Source of the DNA: Hyphomonas oceanitis SCH89
GTDB taxonomy: Bacteria > Pseudomonadota > Alphaproteobacteria > Caulobacterales > Hyphomonadaceae
NCBI RefSeq assembly: GCF_000685295.1
Contig: NZ_ARYL01000009.1
Span: 51,301 to 115,300, forward strand
Reading direction: 5' to 3'
DNA: 64,000 nucleotides
Each line of letters opens with the position of its first letter. Positions within the stretch are counted from its first letter, which is position 1. A program made the translations under genes and the position numbers. Below are positions 43,110-53,051 of the stretch, piece after piece. The notes under the pieces were generated by a model, which saw only the letters and a program-made list of their open reading frames with translations, searched no databases and was not told where the DNA came from.

Positions 43110-46100
43110 ATGCAGATAACCGAACTTCGCATCGCCGGCTTCAAGTCGTTCGTCGACCCGCAAACCGTGCCCGTGGAACCGGGCCTTACGGGCATTGTGG
43201 GCCCGAACGGCTGTGGCAAGTCCAACCTGCTTGAGGCCCTTCGCTGGGCCATGGGCGCCAGCTCGGCAAAAGCCATGCGTGGCGGCGAGATGGACGACCT
43301 CATCTTCTCCGGCGCGCAAGGCAGGCCCGCGCGCGAGACGGCCGAAGTCACGCTCGTGCTCGACAATTCCAAACGCACGGCTCCTCCCGAGTTCAATTCC
43401 TCCGACACGCTGGAAATTGTGCGCAAGCTGCGCCGCGGCGCGGGCACATCCTACAAGCTCAACGGCCGGACAGTGCGCGGCAAGGACATCCAGCTCCTGT
43501 TCGCGGATGCTTCGACGGGCGCCAACTCCCCTGCCCTCGTGCGCCAGGGCCAGATTTCAGAACTGATCGGCTCAAAGCCCCAGAACCGCCGCCGGATTCT
43601 TGAAGAGGCGGCCGGTATCGCTGGCCTCAACACACGCCGCCATGAAGCCGAACTGAAGCTCAATGGCGCCGAATCGAACCTTGAACGCCTGACGGAAGTG
43701 TCTGCCGAGGTGGAGCGCCAGCTGGCCAGTCTCAAGCGTCAGGCCGGCAAGGCCCGTAAGTACAAGCGCCTGTCGGATGAAATCCATGCGCTCGACGCGC
43801 TTGTTGCGCATTTGCGCTGGAGCGAAGCCAAGCTCGCCTGCGATATTGCCCGTGAAAAACTGGAAGAATCGCGCCGTGCCGTCGAAGACCTGACGCGCCG
43901 GGACGCGATTTGCGAGCGTGAGCGTATCGAAGCCAGCGAAGGCCTCGGCCCCCTACGTGAAGCGGAAAGCGTCGCATCGGCCAAGCTCGGCCAGGCTCGT
44001 ATCGCGCTCGCCCGACTGGAAACAGAGCGCAAGGTCGCCGCTGACGCCCACGCACGGCTGGAGGCAGAAGCCGCGCGCCTCATTGAAGACCTTGAGCGTG
44101 AACAGGCAGCAAAAGCTGAAGCCGAAGCCGCAACCCAGAACGCCCGCAACGAACTTTCCGCGCTGCCCGTCATGGACGAAGCGCGCAATGACGAGATCGA
44201 GGCCGAGATTCGCGCCCGTCTGGAAGCCGCCAGAAGCCAGCTGTCAGCCGCCGAAGAAGCCGCTGACAACGCGCAGGCAGCGCTTTCTGAAGTACGCGCA
44301 CGCCGCAAGGCGTCGGAAGAGAATGTCGGCGCCCAGACGCGTCGTCGCGACCAGATCACGTCCGATATAAATCGGCTGACCACCGAGATGGCTAGCCTGG
44401 AAGACGCTGTGTCGCTCGTGCGCAAGCTTAAGGATGCCAAGGACGCCGAAGCGCAATCAGAGCAAGCATTGCAGGATGCCGAGACCGCGGTCGAAGCCGC
44501 CGAAGCAAGGCTAACCGAGACACGCGCGGCTGAAGCGGATGCCCAGCCTCCGCGCGACGCAGCCGACAAGGATGTGCGCGCACTCGAAGCCGAGATTGCC
44601 GGCCTGCAAAAACTCCTGCGCAAGCCCGATGGCCCCAGCGCGCCGCCCGTTATCGACCGTATCCGTACCCGTGATGGCTATGAAAAGGCCGTTGCTGCCG
44701 CGCTTGGGGACGATATCGAGGCGCCGACGGACCGTTCCGCGGCCATGTTCTGGAGCGGCGCCGCCGCTGCAACGCAATCCCTGCCCGATGGCGCAACCGC
44801 GCTGAGCGAATTCGTCGAAGCGCCTTCCGAGCTGGCGGCCCGCCTTTCACAGTGCGGCGTTGCAGCTGCAGAAGATGGCGCTCGCCTGATGGCCGAATTG
44901 AAACCGGGCCAGCGCCTGGTTTCGCGCGAGGGGCATTTGTGGCGCTGGGACGGCTTCACACGTACACCGGATGCGCCTGTATCTGCCGCCGCGCGCCTTG
45001 AACAACAGGCCCGGCTTGAAGCCGCGCAAAAAGAGATCGGCCCCCTTCAGGCCGAACTTGAAAACCACACCAGAACGCTAACCAAAGCCCGCGATGCCCG
45101 GCTGGCAGCCGAGGAAGCCCTTCGGGGCCTCCGCCAGACCATTGCACCGGCCCAGCGTAGCCTCAGCGAGGCCCGCACACGGGTCACGGAAGCCTCACAG
45201 GCCTCCGAACGAGCCGCCATGAAGCGCGACACCGCCGGTGAAGCCCTTGCACGCGCCAATGCCGACCTTGCTGTGGTCAAGGAAGCCCTGTCGCTGATGT
45301 CGCCACAGTCTTCCGCTGAGGAAGAATCCACGCTTGAGGAGAGGCTAACCGAGGCACGCATGGGCGTCACAAGGGCCCGCGATGCCGAAATCGAGGCGCG
45401 CGGCCAACTCACCGACATTACGCGCGGTCGGGAACAGGCCGCCAACCGGCGCGCCGGGCTCGAGCGCGATGTCGAGACCTGGACCACACGCGCGATCGCC
45501 GCAGGTGAGCGTGTCGAAAGGCTTGTTCAGCGGCGCGCCAGTGCCGCGTCCGAAGCCATCGCCGCCAAGTCTCGCCCTGAGGAACTCGCCATTGAAATCG
45601 AGGCCATGGCCGCCGATGTCGAGCGGCTTGAAGCCGAGCGCAAACGCATCGCTGACCAGCTATCGGAAAAGGAAACCGCTGCGCGCGAAGCTGAGACCGC
45701 TGCACGTCAGGCTGCCGTCGCCGCATCTGAATCGCGCGAGACTCTGGCCGGCTGGAGCGTGAAGCTGGAAACGGCTGAAGGCCGCCTCGAAGAAAGCGTC
45801 GAGATCGCCCGCAACTCGTTCCAGCGCACGCCCGAAGGCCTGCTGGCCATTGCCGAGTCAGGCCTCGACGAAGCCGAGATGGGCGAGTTCACGCCGCGCG
45901 ATGCAGAGCGTAAGGTTGAAGACCTTCGTCGCGAGCGCGACCAGCTTGGCGGCGTGAACATGAATGCCGAGGAAGAGGCCGAGGAACTCGAAACCCGCCT
46001 CGGCAGCCAGGTTCACGAGAAGGAAGACCTGACGGCCGCTATCGCCAAGCTGCGCGAAGGGGTCGATGCGCTCAATGCCGAGGGGCGCGAACGTCTGCTG

Positions 46101-46571
46101 GCAGCTTTTGAGACCGTCAACGAGCACTTCAAGGCCCTGTTCACGGCCCTTTTCCGGGGCGGCCAGGCGGAACTCCGGCTTGTCGACGCCGAAGACCCGT
46201 TGAATGCCGGTCTGGAAATTTTCGCCCAACCGCCAGGCAAAAAGCTGGGCACGCTGAACCTGATGTCAGGCGGCGAACAGGCCCTGACAGCGGCTGCCCT
46301 GATCTTCGCTGTGTTCCTTTCACGGCCTGCACCGATTTGCGTTCTGGACGAGGTGGACGCGCCGCTTGATGACGCCAACGTGGACCGTTTCTGCAACATG
46401 CTGAACGAAATGCGCCAGCGCACCGATACGCGCTTCGTGGTCATCACCCACAACCCCGTTACCATGAGCCGGATGGACCGTCTTTTCGGCGTTACCATGC
46501 GTGAACAGGGCGTTTCAAAACTCGTTTCTGTGGACCTTGAGGCCGCCGAACAGCTTGTTGCGGCGGAGTAG
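43110..46571 (+). CDS. smc: Chromosome segregation ATPase SMC
   Basis: An 1153-residue SMC protein: Walker A GPNGCGKSN (about residues 32-40), long coiled coils rich in Glu/Ala/Arg, a hinge region around residues 500-640, the signature LNLMSGGEQALTAAALIF (about 1048-1065) and Walker B CVLDEVDAPLDD. It organises chromosome arms as a dimer with ScpA and ScpB, which are not encoded here. It follows the two dsbA-like genes closely and ends 149 bp before the F0 operon. Confidence 0.97.
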   Translation: MQITELRIAGFKSFVDPQTVPVEPGLTGIVGPNGCGKSNLLEALRWAMGASSAKAMRGGEMDDLIFSGAQGRPARETAEVTLVLDNSKRTAPPEFNSSDTLEIVRKLRRGAGTSYKLNGRTVRGKDIQLLFADASTGANSPALVRQGQISELIGSKPQNRRRILEEAAGIAGLNTRRHEAELKLNGAESNLERLTEVSAEVERQLASLKRQAGKARKYKRLSDEIHALDALVAHLRWSEAKLACDIAREKLEESRRAVEDLTRRDAICERERIEASEGLGPLREAESVASAKLGQARIALARLETERKVAADAHARLEAEAARLIEDLEREQAAKAEAEAATQNARNELSALPVMDEARNDEIEAEIRARLEAARSQLSAAEEAADNAQAALSEVRARRKASEENVGAQTRRRDQITSDINRLTTEMASLEDAVSLVRKLKDAKDAEAQSEQALQDAETAVEAAEARLTETRAAEADAQPPRDAADKDVRALEAEIAGLQKLLRKPDGPSAPPVIDRIRTRDGYEKAVAAALGDDIEAPTDRSAAMFWSGAAAATQSLPDGATALSEFVEAPSELAARLSQCGVAAAEDGARLMAELKPGQRLVSREGHLWRWDGFTRTPDAPVSAAARLEQQARLEAAQKEIGPLQAELENHTRTLTKARDARLAAEEALRGLRQTIAPAQRSLSEARTRVTEASQASERAAMKRDTAGEALARANADLAVVKEALSLMSPQSSAEEESTLEERLTEARMGVTRARDAEIEARGQLTDITRGREQAANRRAGLERDVETWTTRAIAAGERVERLVQRRASAASEAIAAKSRPEELAIEIEAMAADVERLEAERKRIADQLSEKETAAREAETAARQAAVAASESRETLAGWSVKLETAEGRLEESVEIARNSFQRTPEGLLAIAESGLDEAEMGEFTPRDAERKVEDLRRERDQLGGVNMNAEEEAEELETRLGSQVHEKEDLTAAIAKLREGVDALNAEGRERLLAAFETVNEHFKALFTALFRGGQAELRLVDAEDPLNAGLEIFAQPPGKKLGTLNLMSGGEQALTAAALIFAVFLSRPAPICVLDEVDAPLDDANVDRFCNMLNEMRQRTDTRFVVITHNPVTMSRMDRLFGVTMREQGVSKLVSVDLEAAEQLVAAE

Positions 46572-46720
46572 CGCAGACCCACAGTCAGGAATTGCAATAA
46601 AAACAAGGAATTGTGTTTCTGTAATCGCGGTTGACTTGGCAGAGCCCCCCTCATAGTTTGCGCCGAAATCCGGGGGTCTCCCGATTAGCAAGGATTCGCG
46701 GCTGCGGAGCGCTTAAAAAC

Positions 46721-47071
46721 ATGTCCAGTGAGGGTCCAGACGGCCTTGGTGAGGAAATCGCCAAAGCAAGGGCAGCCCGCGCTGAACGGGAAGCGACAAA
46801 GCAAGCCCAGACCAAGGCTGACGAAGGAAATCATTCGGCTGGGGCCTATGCCCTGCGATATGGCGCGGAATTTGGCGCCAGCATCTTTGTTGGTGGCTTC
46901 ATGGGCTACTGGATCGATGTTTTCGCAGGAACGAAGCCCTGGGGCTTGCTGATCATGGGGTCTTTTGGCTTCGCAGCGGGCATTCGGGCAATATTGAACG
47001 CCTACAAAGAGCTGAATGCTCAGGCGCTGAAACAGACAGAGGGGCCGCAGGCCTCCGAAGACGGGAATTGA
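46721..47071 (+). CDS. atpI: ATP synthase accessory protein AtpI/AtpZ
   Basis: A 116-residue small membrane protein with a charged N-terminus and two hydrophobic helices (GAEFGASIFVGGFMGYWIDV and PWGLLIMGSFGFAAGIRAIL). It begins the F0 operon, 5 bp before atpB, where AtpI assists c-ring assembly. The start ATG 46721 is preferred over an upstream in-frame TTG because it lies at the usual AtpI N-terminus and GGAG precedes it. Confidence 0.9.
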   Translation: MSSEGPDGLGEEIAKARAARAEREATKQAQTKADEGNHSAGAYALRYGAEFGASIFVGGFMGYWIDVFAGTKPWGLLIMGSFGFAAGIRAILNAYKELNAQALKQTEGPQASEDGN

Positions 47072-47076
47072 GACGG

Positions 47077-47847
47077 ATGAACCTGTTTATGCCGAGCGTT
47101 GCGCTGGATCCCATCCACCAGTTCAAGGTTACCAAGTGGCTCGACTTCAATGTCGGCGGCATCGACCTGTCGTTCACAAACGCATCCGGCTTCATGGCGC
47201 TCGGCGTCATCCTGACGATCGCCTTCTTTGGTGTCGCCGCGTCGAAAGGCCAGCTTGTACCTTCGCGCCTGCAGTCGCTGGCCGAGATCGGTTACGGCTT
47301 CGTGGCTGACATGGTGCGCGGCGCAGCAGGCGAGGAAGGCCTCAAGTTCTTTCCGTTCGTGTTCACGCTCTTCTTCTTCCTGTTCTTCGCGAACATGATC
47401 GGCATGGTGCCTTACGCCTTCACCACGACGAGCCATATCATCGTGACCGGCGCCCTGGCCCTGCTCGTGATTTCGATCGTTATCGGCTTCGGGTTCTACA
47501 AGAACGGCTTCAAGTTCCTGAAACTGTTTGCGCCATCGGGCGCGCCATGGCCAATCTATATCATTCTGATCCCGATCGAGATCATTTCCTTCTTTGCCCG
47601 CCCGCTGACCCTTTCGCTGCGTTTGTTCGCCAACATGCTCGCCGGACACATCATGCTGAAACTGTTCGCTGGTTTTGCTGTCGGCCTGATCGCAGCAGGT
47701 GGCGCCTACATCATCATCGCACCGTTCGCTTTTGCCATGGGCGTTGCGCTCAACGCGCTTGAGCTTCTCGTGGCTGGCCTGCAGGCTTACGTCTTCGCCA
47801 TTCTGACCTGTGTGTACCTCAACGACGCGTTCCACCCCGCACACTAG
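47077..47847 (+). CDS. atpB: ATP synthase F0 subunit a
   Basis: A 256-residue integral membrane subunit forming the proton half-channels. The essential arginine is in PLTLSLRLFANMLAGHIMLKLF, and the final helix ELLVAGLQAYVFAILTCVYLNDAF is standard. The start ATG 47077 follows the atpI stop by 5 bp; an in-frame TTG at 47068 is less likely. Six hydrophobic regions are evident. Confidence 0.97.
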   Translation: MNLFMPSVALDPIHQFKVTKWLDFNVGGIDLSFTNASGFMALGVILTIAFFGVAASKGQLVPSRLQSLAEIGYGFVADMVRGAAGEEGLKFFPFVFTLFFFLFFANMIGMVPYAFTTTSHIIVTGALALLVISIVIGFGFYKNGFKFLKLFAPSGAPWPIYIILIPIEIISFFARPLTLSLRLFANMLAGHIMLKLFAGFAVGLIAAGGAYIIIAPFAFAMGVALNALELLVAGLQAYVFAILTCVYLNDAFHPAH

Positions 47848-47962
47848 TTACCCTTTCGCCGGTGCGGCCACATGGTCACACCAAACCGCTTGACGCCGCA
47901 CACGGAACACGCTTCACGGGCGGCACTTTGTAGAACAACAGCATTCCCATAAGGAGATCCCC

Positions 47963-48199
47963 ATGGAAGGCGATATCACCCTCGGCCTCAAATATGTTGG
48001 CGCAGGCCTCGCAACACTCGGCATGATCGGTGCCGCTATCGGTGTGGGCAACATCTTCGGCTCGTTCCTCGACGCCGCAATGCGCAACCCATCCGCTGCC
48101 CCACAGCAGACCGGTAACCTCTTCATCGGTATGGCCCTCTCCGAAGCGCTCGGCATTCTGTCGTTCCTCGTGGCCATCCTGATCCTGTTCGTCGTCTAA
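47963..48199 (+). CDS. atpE: ATP synthase F0 subunit c
   Basis: A 78-residue hairpin of two membrane helices. The polar loop reads MRNPSA and the proton-carrying glutamate lies in the second helix ([14 protein letters not shown]). Glycine-rich packing [20 protein letters not shown] in helix one is typical. AAGGAG precedes the ATG. The 115-bp gap after atpB could hold an extra ribosome site or processing site that raises c expression. Confidence 0.97.
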   Translation: MEGDITLGLKYVGAGLATLGMIGAAIGVGNIFGSFLDAAMRNPSAAPQQTGNLFIGMALSEALGILSFLVAILILFVV

Positions 48200-48274
48200 G
48201 AAGCTTTTCTGCTTCGGGCTGGCGACACTTGCGTCTCCAGCCCTGACGACTGACATGAAACCGAGGATAATTTG

Positions 48275-48826
48275 ATGCTGATCGCATTGCTTGCAGAAAC
48301 TGCGGCCCACGGGTCCGAACATCTTGCGGAAGACACACCGCCGCCGTTTCCGCCGTTCGAAACGTGGCATATGCCGTCCCAGCTGTTCTGGCTGGCGGTT
48401 CTGTTCGGCATCCTCTATCTCACCATGTCGCGGGTCATCCTGCCGAAACTGTCGGATACGCTTGAAAAGCGCTCTGACCGGATCGCATCCGACCTCGACC
48501 AGGCGGCTCGCTTGAACGACCAGGCGACGGAAGCCCAGCAGGCCCTTGAGCTGCGCATTGCGCAGGCCAAGAACAAGGCCCGTGAAACGGCTGACAAGGC
48601 ACGCGCCAAGATGGATGCCGAAATGGCAGCCGAAACGTCACGCGTTGACGCCGAAATTGAAAAGAAGCTGGATGCGGCTGACGAGCGGATCGCAAGTCTT
48701 CGCGTTGAAGCCATGAAGAATGTCGAGCAGATCGCCATTGAAACAGCGGACACTATTGTTGGCCGTTTCGGCGTGTCGGCTTCGAAATCCGAGCTGAAAA
48801 AAGCCGTTACCGCGGCGCTGGAGTAG
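48275..48826 (+). CDS. atpF': ATP synthase F0 subunit b' (second b subunit)
   Basis: A 183-residue peripheral-stalk subunit: one membrane helix (about residues 36-56, SQLFWLAVLFGILYLTMSRVILP) followed by a long Ala/Glu/Lys helix. The long N-terminus before the membrane helix and position before the other b gene fit b' of alphaproteobacteria and phototrophs. ATG 48275 is used; a TTG one codon upstream is in frame. It ends 4 bp before atpF. Confidence 0.92.
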   Translation: MLIALLAETAAHGSEHLAEDTPPPFPPFETWHMPSQLFWLAVLFGILYLTMSRVILPKLSDTLEKRSDRIASDLDQAARLNDQATEAQQALELRIAQAKNKARETADKARAKMDAEMAAETSRVDAEIEKKLDAADERIASLRVEAMKNVEQIAIETADTIVGRFGVSASKSELKKAVTAALE

Positions 48827-48830
48827 TCAC

Positions 48831-49421
48831 ATGCGGACGATGAAATATCTCATCCCGATGAGCGTGCTTGCCGCAAGTGCGGCCCTGCCGGCCCTTGCGG
48901 CTGAAGAAGGTCATGGTGAGGGCTTCATTGGCGGACTGGCCTATGCGTTCACCGATCCGGTGACGTTCACAGCCTTCCTGGCATTTGTTGTCTTCCTCCT
49001 GATCGCTGCTCGCATGGGCGCCTTCAAGACCATTCTGGGCGGCCTGGACAATCGCGCCAGCGCCATCTCTGCCGAACTGGAAGAAGCCCGCAACCTACGC
49101 GAACGTGCAGCTGAGGCACTCGCCCTCGCCGAGCGTCGCCAGCAGGATGCCGACAAGGAAGCCGAGGCGATGATCGACCAGGCCAAGGCTGACGCGAAAC
49201 AGATCATGGCAGAAGCCCGCAAGGACATTGCCGACCGTCTCGTTCGTCGTGAAGCGCTGGCAGAAGCCCGCATCCACCGCGCCGAAGCGGAAGCGACCGA
49301 ACAGGTTCGCCGCGCTGCAGCTGATGCTGCCATCTCGGCCGCTCGCCGCGTTCTCAGCGAGGATAATGGCGTTGACCAGTTCGAAGCAGCTGCCCGCGAG
49401 ATCGACCGCGCGCTGAGCTAG
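48831..49421 (+). CDS. atpF: ATP synthase F0 subunit b
   Basis: A 196-residue subunit that pairs with b'. It has a leader-like hydrophobic N-terminus (MKYLIPMSVLAASAALPALA), a membrane helix (VTFTAFLAFVVFLLIAARMGAF) and a long charged helix rich in Ala, Glu and Arg. It closes the F0 operon, and a strong terminator follows at 49436. Confidence 0.93.
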   Translation: MRTMKYLIPMSVLAASAALPALAAEEGHGEGFIGGLAYAFTDPVTFTAFLAFVVFLLIAARMGAFKTILGGLDNRASAISAELEEARNLRERAAEALALAERRQQDADKEAEAMIDQAKADAKQIMAEARKDIADRLVRREALAEARIHRAEAEATEQVRRAAADAAISAARRVLSEDNGVDQFEAAAREIDRALS

Positions 49422-49435
49422 ACACTTACGCCAAT

Positions 49436-49485
49436 CCCAAAAGAAAAGCGCCGCTGGAGAAATCCGGCGGCGCTTTTCTTTTGGG
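49436..49485. terminator. Bidirectional terminator after the F0 operon
   Basis: A perfect 19-bp stem (49436-49454 paired with 49467-49485; core AAAAGCGCCGC / GCGGCGCTTTT) with a 12-nt loop. A-rich and T-rich ends on both sides make it work in both directions, serving atpF on the plus strand and the TIR gene ending at 49500 on the minus strand. Confidence 0.92.
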
Positions 49486-49499
49486 CGTTGGAGAAATGG

Positions 49500-50408
49500 C
49501 TATTCGGTGGTGTCATCCACTATGGTGCCCGGCTGGAGCACCTGGTTCACCAGCGACCGTGGCACCTGACCGGCAGGGCACGTCATGGCCACAGGCGTGC
49601 CATTGCTGATTGCTGGCATGGATGCCCGCATTTCAGGTGTCAGAGGTTGGGACCGGAATACCCACGCAAGCACCAGCATTGCCCCGATTGCGACCACTAT
49701 GCCGCCTATCGTGCCCCAGCCTATGCCCATGTCTGCATCCGCCTGACGGATGGTCGCTGCTGTCGGACGGGCCGCTTCGGCAATCTTGACCCCGGCGACC
49801 GGACGATGGCCGTTGCCATTGGTGCCCTTGAGTGATGCCGCAGCGAGCGCGGCAGCGCCTTGAGCCTCAGGCGCAGGTGCGGGCTTCTTGCCTAGCTCTT
49901 TCTCGCGCTGTGCCTTGGCGTGAAGCGCCAGAGGGTCCTCAGGGTGGGCGGCGAGCCAATCGGCGCGTTCGTCCTCGTCCTTGGAGCCGTAGCCCATCCA
50001 TTCACGCAGGTCGGTACGACCATCTCGGCTGCCAAGCTCGTCCACGGCCTGGTAAAAGCCTTCTGGCGTCTTGCGAGACGTCATGCTGGCTATCGAGAAG
50101 CGTTTGTTGGTCCGGAATGGCTCATAGGGAATGGTCTTGTCGAGCGCCATCTGAACAAGCGTGCCAGGACGGGAATGTCCGACCGAGGCGGCAGCCCTTA
50201 CCCAGTCGCTCTTAACCGCGTTCTCAGACCAAAGGACGAGCATGGACGTCGAGTTCATCGCATTACGCGCGTCCTTTGCGTCAAAAGTCTCGTCGACCTG
50301 CTTCTGGTCGAACCAGACTTTGAATTTGAGGGCGCGAAGCCGCCTTGCGATCAGCTTCGCCGTGTCGCGATCTTCGTTCGCGGATACCAGAAAGACGTCA
50401 TATGCCAT
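49500..50408 (-). CDS. TIR-domain protein with C-terminal transmembrane helix
   Basis: A 302-residue protein. Residues 1-130 form a TIR domain (YDVFLVSANEDRDTAKLIARRL, VWFDQKQVDE, SMLVLWSENAVKSDWVRAAAS). A helical charged linker follows, then one membrane helix (residues 231-251) and a C-terminal part with one cysteine. In NADase TIR domains such as SARM1 the motif is DWVxxE; here it is DWVRAA, so the catalytic glutamate is replaced by Ala73. It may bind or sense rather than cleave NAD. The start MAYDVF is chosen from the domain edge. Position between the F0 operon and ychF gives no functional hint. Confidence 0.85.
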   Translation of the reverse strand: MAYDVFLVSANEDRDTAKLIARRLRALKFKVWFDQKQVDETFDAKDARNAMNSTSMLVLWSENAVKSDWVRAAASVGHSRPGTLVQMALDKTIPYEPFRTNKRFSIASMTSRKTPEGFYQAVDELGSRDGRTDLREWMGYGSKDEDERADWLAAHPEDPLALHAKAQREKELGKKPAPAPEAQGAAALAAASLKGTNGNGHRPVAGVKIAEAARPTAATIRQADADMGIGWGTIGGIVVAIGAMLVLAWVFRSQPLTPEMRASMPAISNGTPVAMTCPAGQVPRSLVNQVLQPGTIVDDTTE

Positions 50409-50555
50409 GGGGTCATTCCTGCAACTCTTGTGCCGAGCATAGCAATACTGCCCCCCTTGGCCACCCAATTCCGCTTTCAGGCGACAAAACTGCCTGTTTT
50501 TCGCTGCGAAATAGCGCTAAGGCCCCCGTCAGACAGTCAGAAAAAGGAGGCCGGA

Positions 50556-51653
50556 ATGGGCTTCAAATGTGGAATTGTGGGCCTGCCCAATGTAGGCAAG
50601 TCGACGCTCTTCAACGCGCTTACGCAGACGGCCGCCGCACAGGCCGCCAACTATCCGTTCTGCACGATCGAGCCGAACGTTGGTGAAGTCGCTGTGCCAG
50701 AACCCCGGCTGAATGAACTGGCCCGGATTGCCGGCTCCAAGGAGATCATTCCGGCGCGAATGAACTTCGTCGATATCGCTGGCCTTGTTGAGGGCGCGTC
50801 CAAGGGCGAAGGTCTCGGCAACCAGTTCCTGGCCAATATTCGCGAAACCGACGCGGTTATCTACGTGCTACGCTGTTTTGAGAACGATGACATCACGCAC
50901 GTCCGCGGCACAGTCGACCCGATTGCAGACTTTGAAGTTGTCGAAACAGAGCTGATGCTGGCTGACCTCGAAAGCCTCGACAAGCGCAAGGCCGGGGTCG
51001 AGAAGAAAGCTAAATCAGGTGACAAGGATGCCAAGGCGCAGGTTGCGCTGATCGACCTCGCCCTGGCTGAACTCAATGAAGGCCGCCCTGCCCGCAAGGC
51101 CGCCGTGCCCAAGGACGAGACGCGCGCGTGGAACATGCTCCAGCTGCTGACATCCAAACCCGTCCTCTTCGTGGCCAATGTCGATGAAGACAGCGCCGCC
51201 ACCGGCAATGCCCATTCCGAACGTGTGATGGAGCGCGCCAAGGAAGAAGGCGCAGGTTGCGTGGTGTTCTCGGCCCAGATCGAGAGCGAGCTAGCCCTGC
51301 TCGACGATGCCGACCGCGCCGAATATCTTGAGACGCTCGGACTGGAAGAGCCCGGTCTCACGCGCCTGATCCATTCTGGCTATGACCTGCTCAACCTGCA
51401 GACCTATTTCACTGTCGGCCCAAAGGAAGCGCGCGCGTGGACCATCCGGCGCGGCTGGACGGCCCCAAAGGCGGCCGGCGTCATCCATGGTGACTTCGAG
51501 AAAGGCTTTATCCGCGCCGCAACTATTGCATATGCCGATTTTGTCGCCAATGGCGGTGAGGCGGGCGCAAAAGAGGCCGGCAAGATGCGTGCGGAAGGCA
51601 AGGAATATGTCGTGCAGGATGGCGATGTGCTTCACTTCAGATTCAACGTTTGA
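50556..51653 (+). CDS. ychF: Redox-regulated ATPase/GTPase YchF
   Basis: A 365-residue OBG-family P-loop protein that prefers ATP: G1 [16 protein letters not shown]3 [20 protein letters not shown], and a C-terminal TGS-like domain ([41 protein letters not shown]). It is ribosome-associated and linked to stress responses. The perfect ribosome site AAGGAGG at 50544-50550 fixes the start, although the frame is open for over 200 codons upstream, antisense to the TIR gene. Confidence 0.96.
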   Translation: MGFKCGIVGLPNVGKSTLFNALTQTAAAQAANYPFCTIEPNVGEVAVPEPRLNELARIAGSKEIIPARMNFVDIAGLVEGASKGEGLGNQFLANIRETDAVIYVLRCFENDDITHVRGTVDPIADFEVVETELMLADLESLDKRKAGVEKKAKSGDKDAKAQVALIDLALAELNEGRPARKAAVPKDETRAWNMLQLLTSKPVLFVANVDEDSAATGNAHSERVMERAKEEGAGCVVFSAQIESELALLDDADRAEYLETLGLEEPGLTRLIHSGYDLLNLQTYFTVGPKEARAWTIRRGWTAPKAAGVIHGDFEKGFIRAATIAYADFVANGGEAGAKEAGKMRAEGKEYVVQDGDVLHFRFNV

Positions 51654-51784
51654 GGAGGGATCTCACTGACATCATTTTGAGCGTGTAGATATGAGCAAGA
51701 ATTAACTATCGCGTAAGGTATACACATCATTCTACCTTCCGGAGAGACATTCCTAGCTGTGGGGATGCAGCTTGGGAAATCGCG

Positions 51785-52294
51785 ATGCAGAGAATACGTT
51801 TTCACTACCGCCCATCTACCATCCTTGCACTTGCCGGGCTCCTGCTGCCATGGGGGATGACCAATGCCGCGACCGATACGGATACATTCGATGTAACTGT
51901 AACAGTTATTGCAGCATGCGATATTTCGGCGGCCGATCATGACTTCGGCACTTACGACGCACTGTCGCCGACGCCGCTTGATTCTACATCGACAATTTCG
52001 GTTACCTGTACGTCAGGCGCGAGCTATTCCGTCGCGCTGAATGCCGGAACCACGGGCGGTGGTACGATCCCGGCCCGCCTCATGACGGATGGCTCCAACA
52101 CACTCTCATACAACCTCTACACGAACGCAGGCTATGGCACAGTCTGGGGTGATGGTACGGGTGGCTCTGCAGAAGTGACCGGCACCGGGAGTGGCGCCTC
52201 TCAGGACCTGACTGTTTATGGACGCATGCCTGCAGGTCAAGGCGAACCTGCCGGTGATTATTCTGACACAGTGACCGCAACGATTACGTACTAG
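51785..52294 (+). CDS. Spore coat U (SCPU) domain pilus subunit, Csu-type
   Basis: A 169-residue secreted protein: signal peptide ending TNAATDTD, then a beta-rich SCPU domain with conserved AACDISAADHDFGTYD, VTCTSGASYSVALNAG, LSYNLYTNAGYGTVWG, LTVYGRMPAGQGEPAGDYSDTVTATITY. It is the probable major subunit of a Csu-type chaperone-usher pilus. It is the first gene of a four-gene operon; a candidate promoter region 51654-51784 precedes it. Confidence 0.88.
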   Translation: MQRIRFHYRPSTILALAGLLLPWGMTNAATDTDTFDVTVTVIAACDISAADHDFGTYDALSPTPLDSTSTISVTCTSGASYSVALNAGTTGGGTIPARLMTDGSNTLSYNLYTNAGYGTVWGDGTGGSAEVTGTGSGASQDLTVYGRMPAGQGEPAGDYSDTVTATITY

Positions 52295-52313
52295 CAGGCG
52301 GAGGGAAATTCCG

Positions 52314-53051
52314 ATGTTCACACGAATGAAAGTCGCCGTTTTGGGGGCCGCAGTTTCCTCCCTGTTCCCGTCTGCAAACGCTCTCGAAATCGCCCCAACA
52401 ATGATCACTCTGGAGCGAGACCGCCCCATCGCCACCTTGAAGCTGGCCAATGATGGGGCGACAGAAAAGACGTACGAGTTGACCGGGTTTTCATGGCGGC
52501 AACGGGACGGCAATGACCAACTATCCAAGGCTCCGACACTGATCATCACGCCTCCGGTGACATCGCTTGCGCCTGGCGAAGAAACCCTGGTCCGCGTTGG
52601 TCTCGCTTCGGCCTCTACACATAGCGATGGCGAAGAGACATATCGGATACGCGTTCGAGATATCACCCCCGCCAGCCCGAACGCCGCGAACGCCCTTCGT
52701 ATCCGCATGGAGTTCCTGTTGCCTGTAATTGTTCCCGCAAATGCACCTCAGACCAATCTCCGACTCGCCGATGCGCGCGAGCGTGACGGCGCCTTGTGCA
52801 TCCGTCTGCGAAACGAGGGCAACGCGTACCAGAAGATTATTGGCATAGGCGGCCACAACGGCCCGGCTGAGATGGTCCCCGTCCAGCAATACATCCTGCC
52901 AGCGTCTGAGGCCACTATATGTTCGGAAGCGCTGATGGGTGTGCCCCACGCTCTTATTACGGCTGAACTAGCGCCGACATACGCCTCAAATGCGCAAATG
53001 CTTTACCTCGCAGCGGGCAATGCAAGTGTTCCGCACCAGACTGACGATTAG
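52314..53051 (+). CDS. Csu-type periplasmic fimbrial chaperone
   Basis: A 245-residue PapD-like chaperone with a signal peptide (ending NALE). The first immunoglobulin domain starts ISPTMITLERDRPIATLKLAND-like (IAPTMITLERDRP) and has VTSLAPGEETLVRVGL and EETYRIRV; the second domain follows after RMEFLLPVIV. It donates a strand to SCPU subunits before usher delivery. Its last codons overlap the usher start by 32 bp. Confidence 0.87.
   Translation: MFTRMKVAVLGAAVSSLFPSANALEIAPTMITLERDRPIATLKLANDGATEKTYELTGFSWRQRDGNDQLSKAPTLIITPPVTSLAPGEETLVRVGLASASTHSDGEETYRIRVRDITPASPNAANALRIRMEFLLPVIVPANAPQTNLRLADARERDGALCIRLRNEGNAYQKIIGIGGHNGPAEMVPVQQYILPASEATICSEALMGVPHALITAELAPTYASNAQMLYLAAGNASVPHQTDD

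Noticed and set aside
49920..50555. A 212-codon in-frame extension upstream of ychF
   Set aside because: It is antisense to the TIR gene, looks non-coding, and the perfect ribosome site sits just before the standard YchF N-terminus.
51702..51716. CtrA-like site TTAA-N7-GTAA before the Csu pilus operon
   Set aside because: Seven of eight bases match, and a similar match is expected by chance in AT-rich intergenic DNA; no second site supports it.
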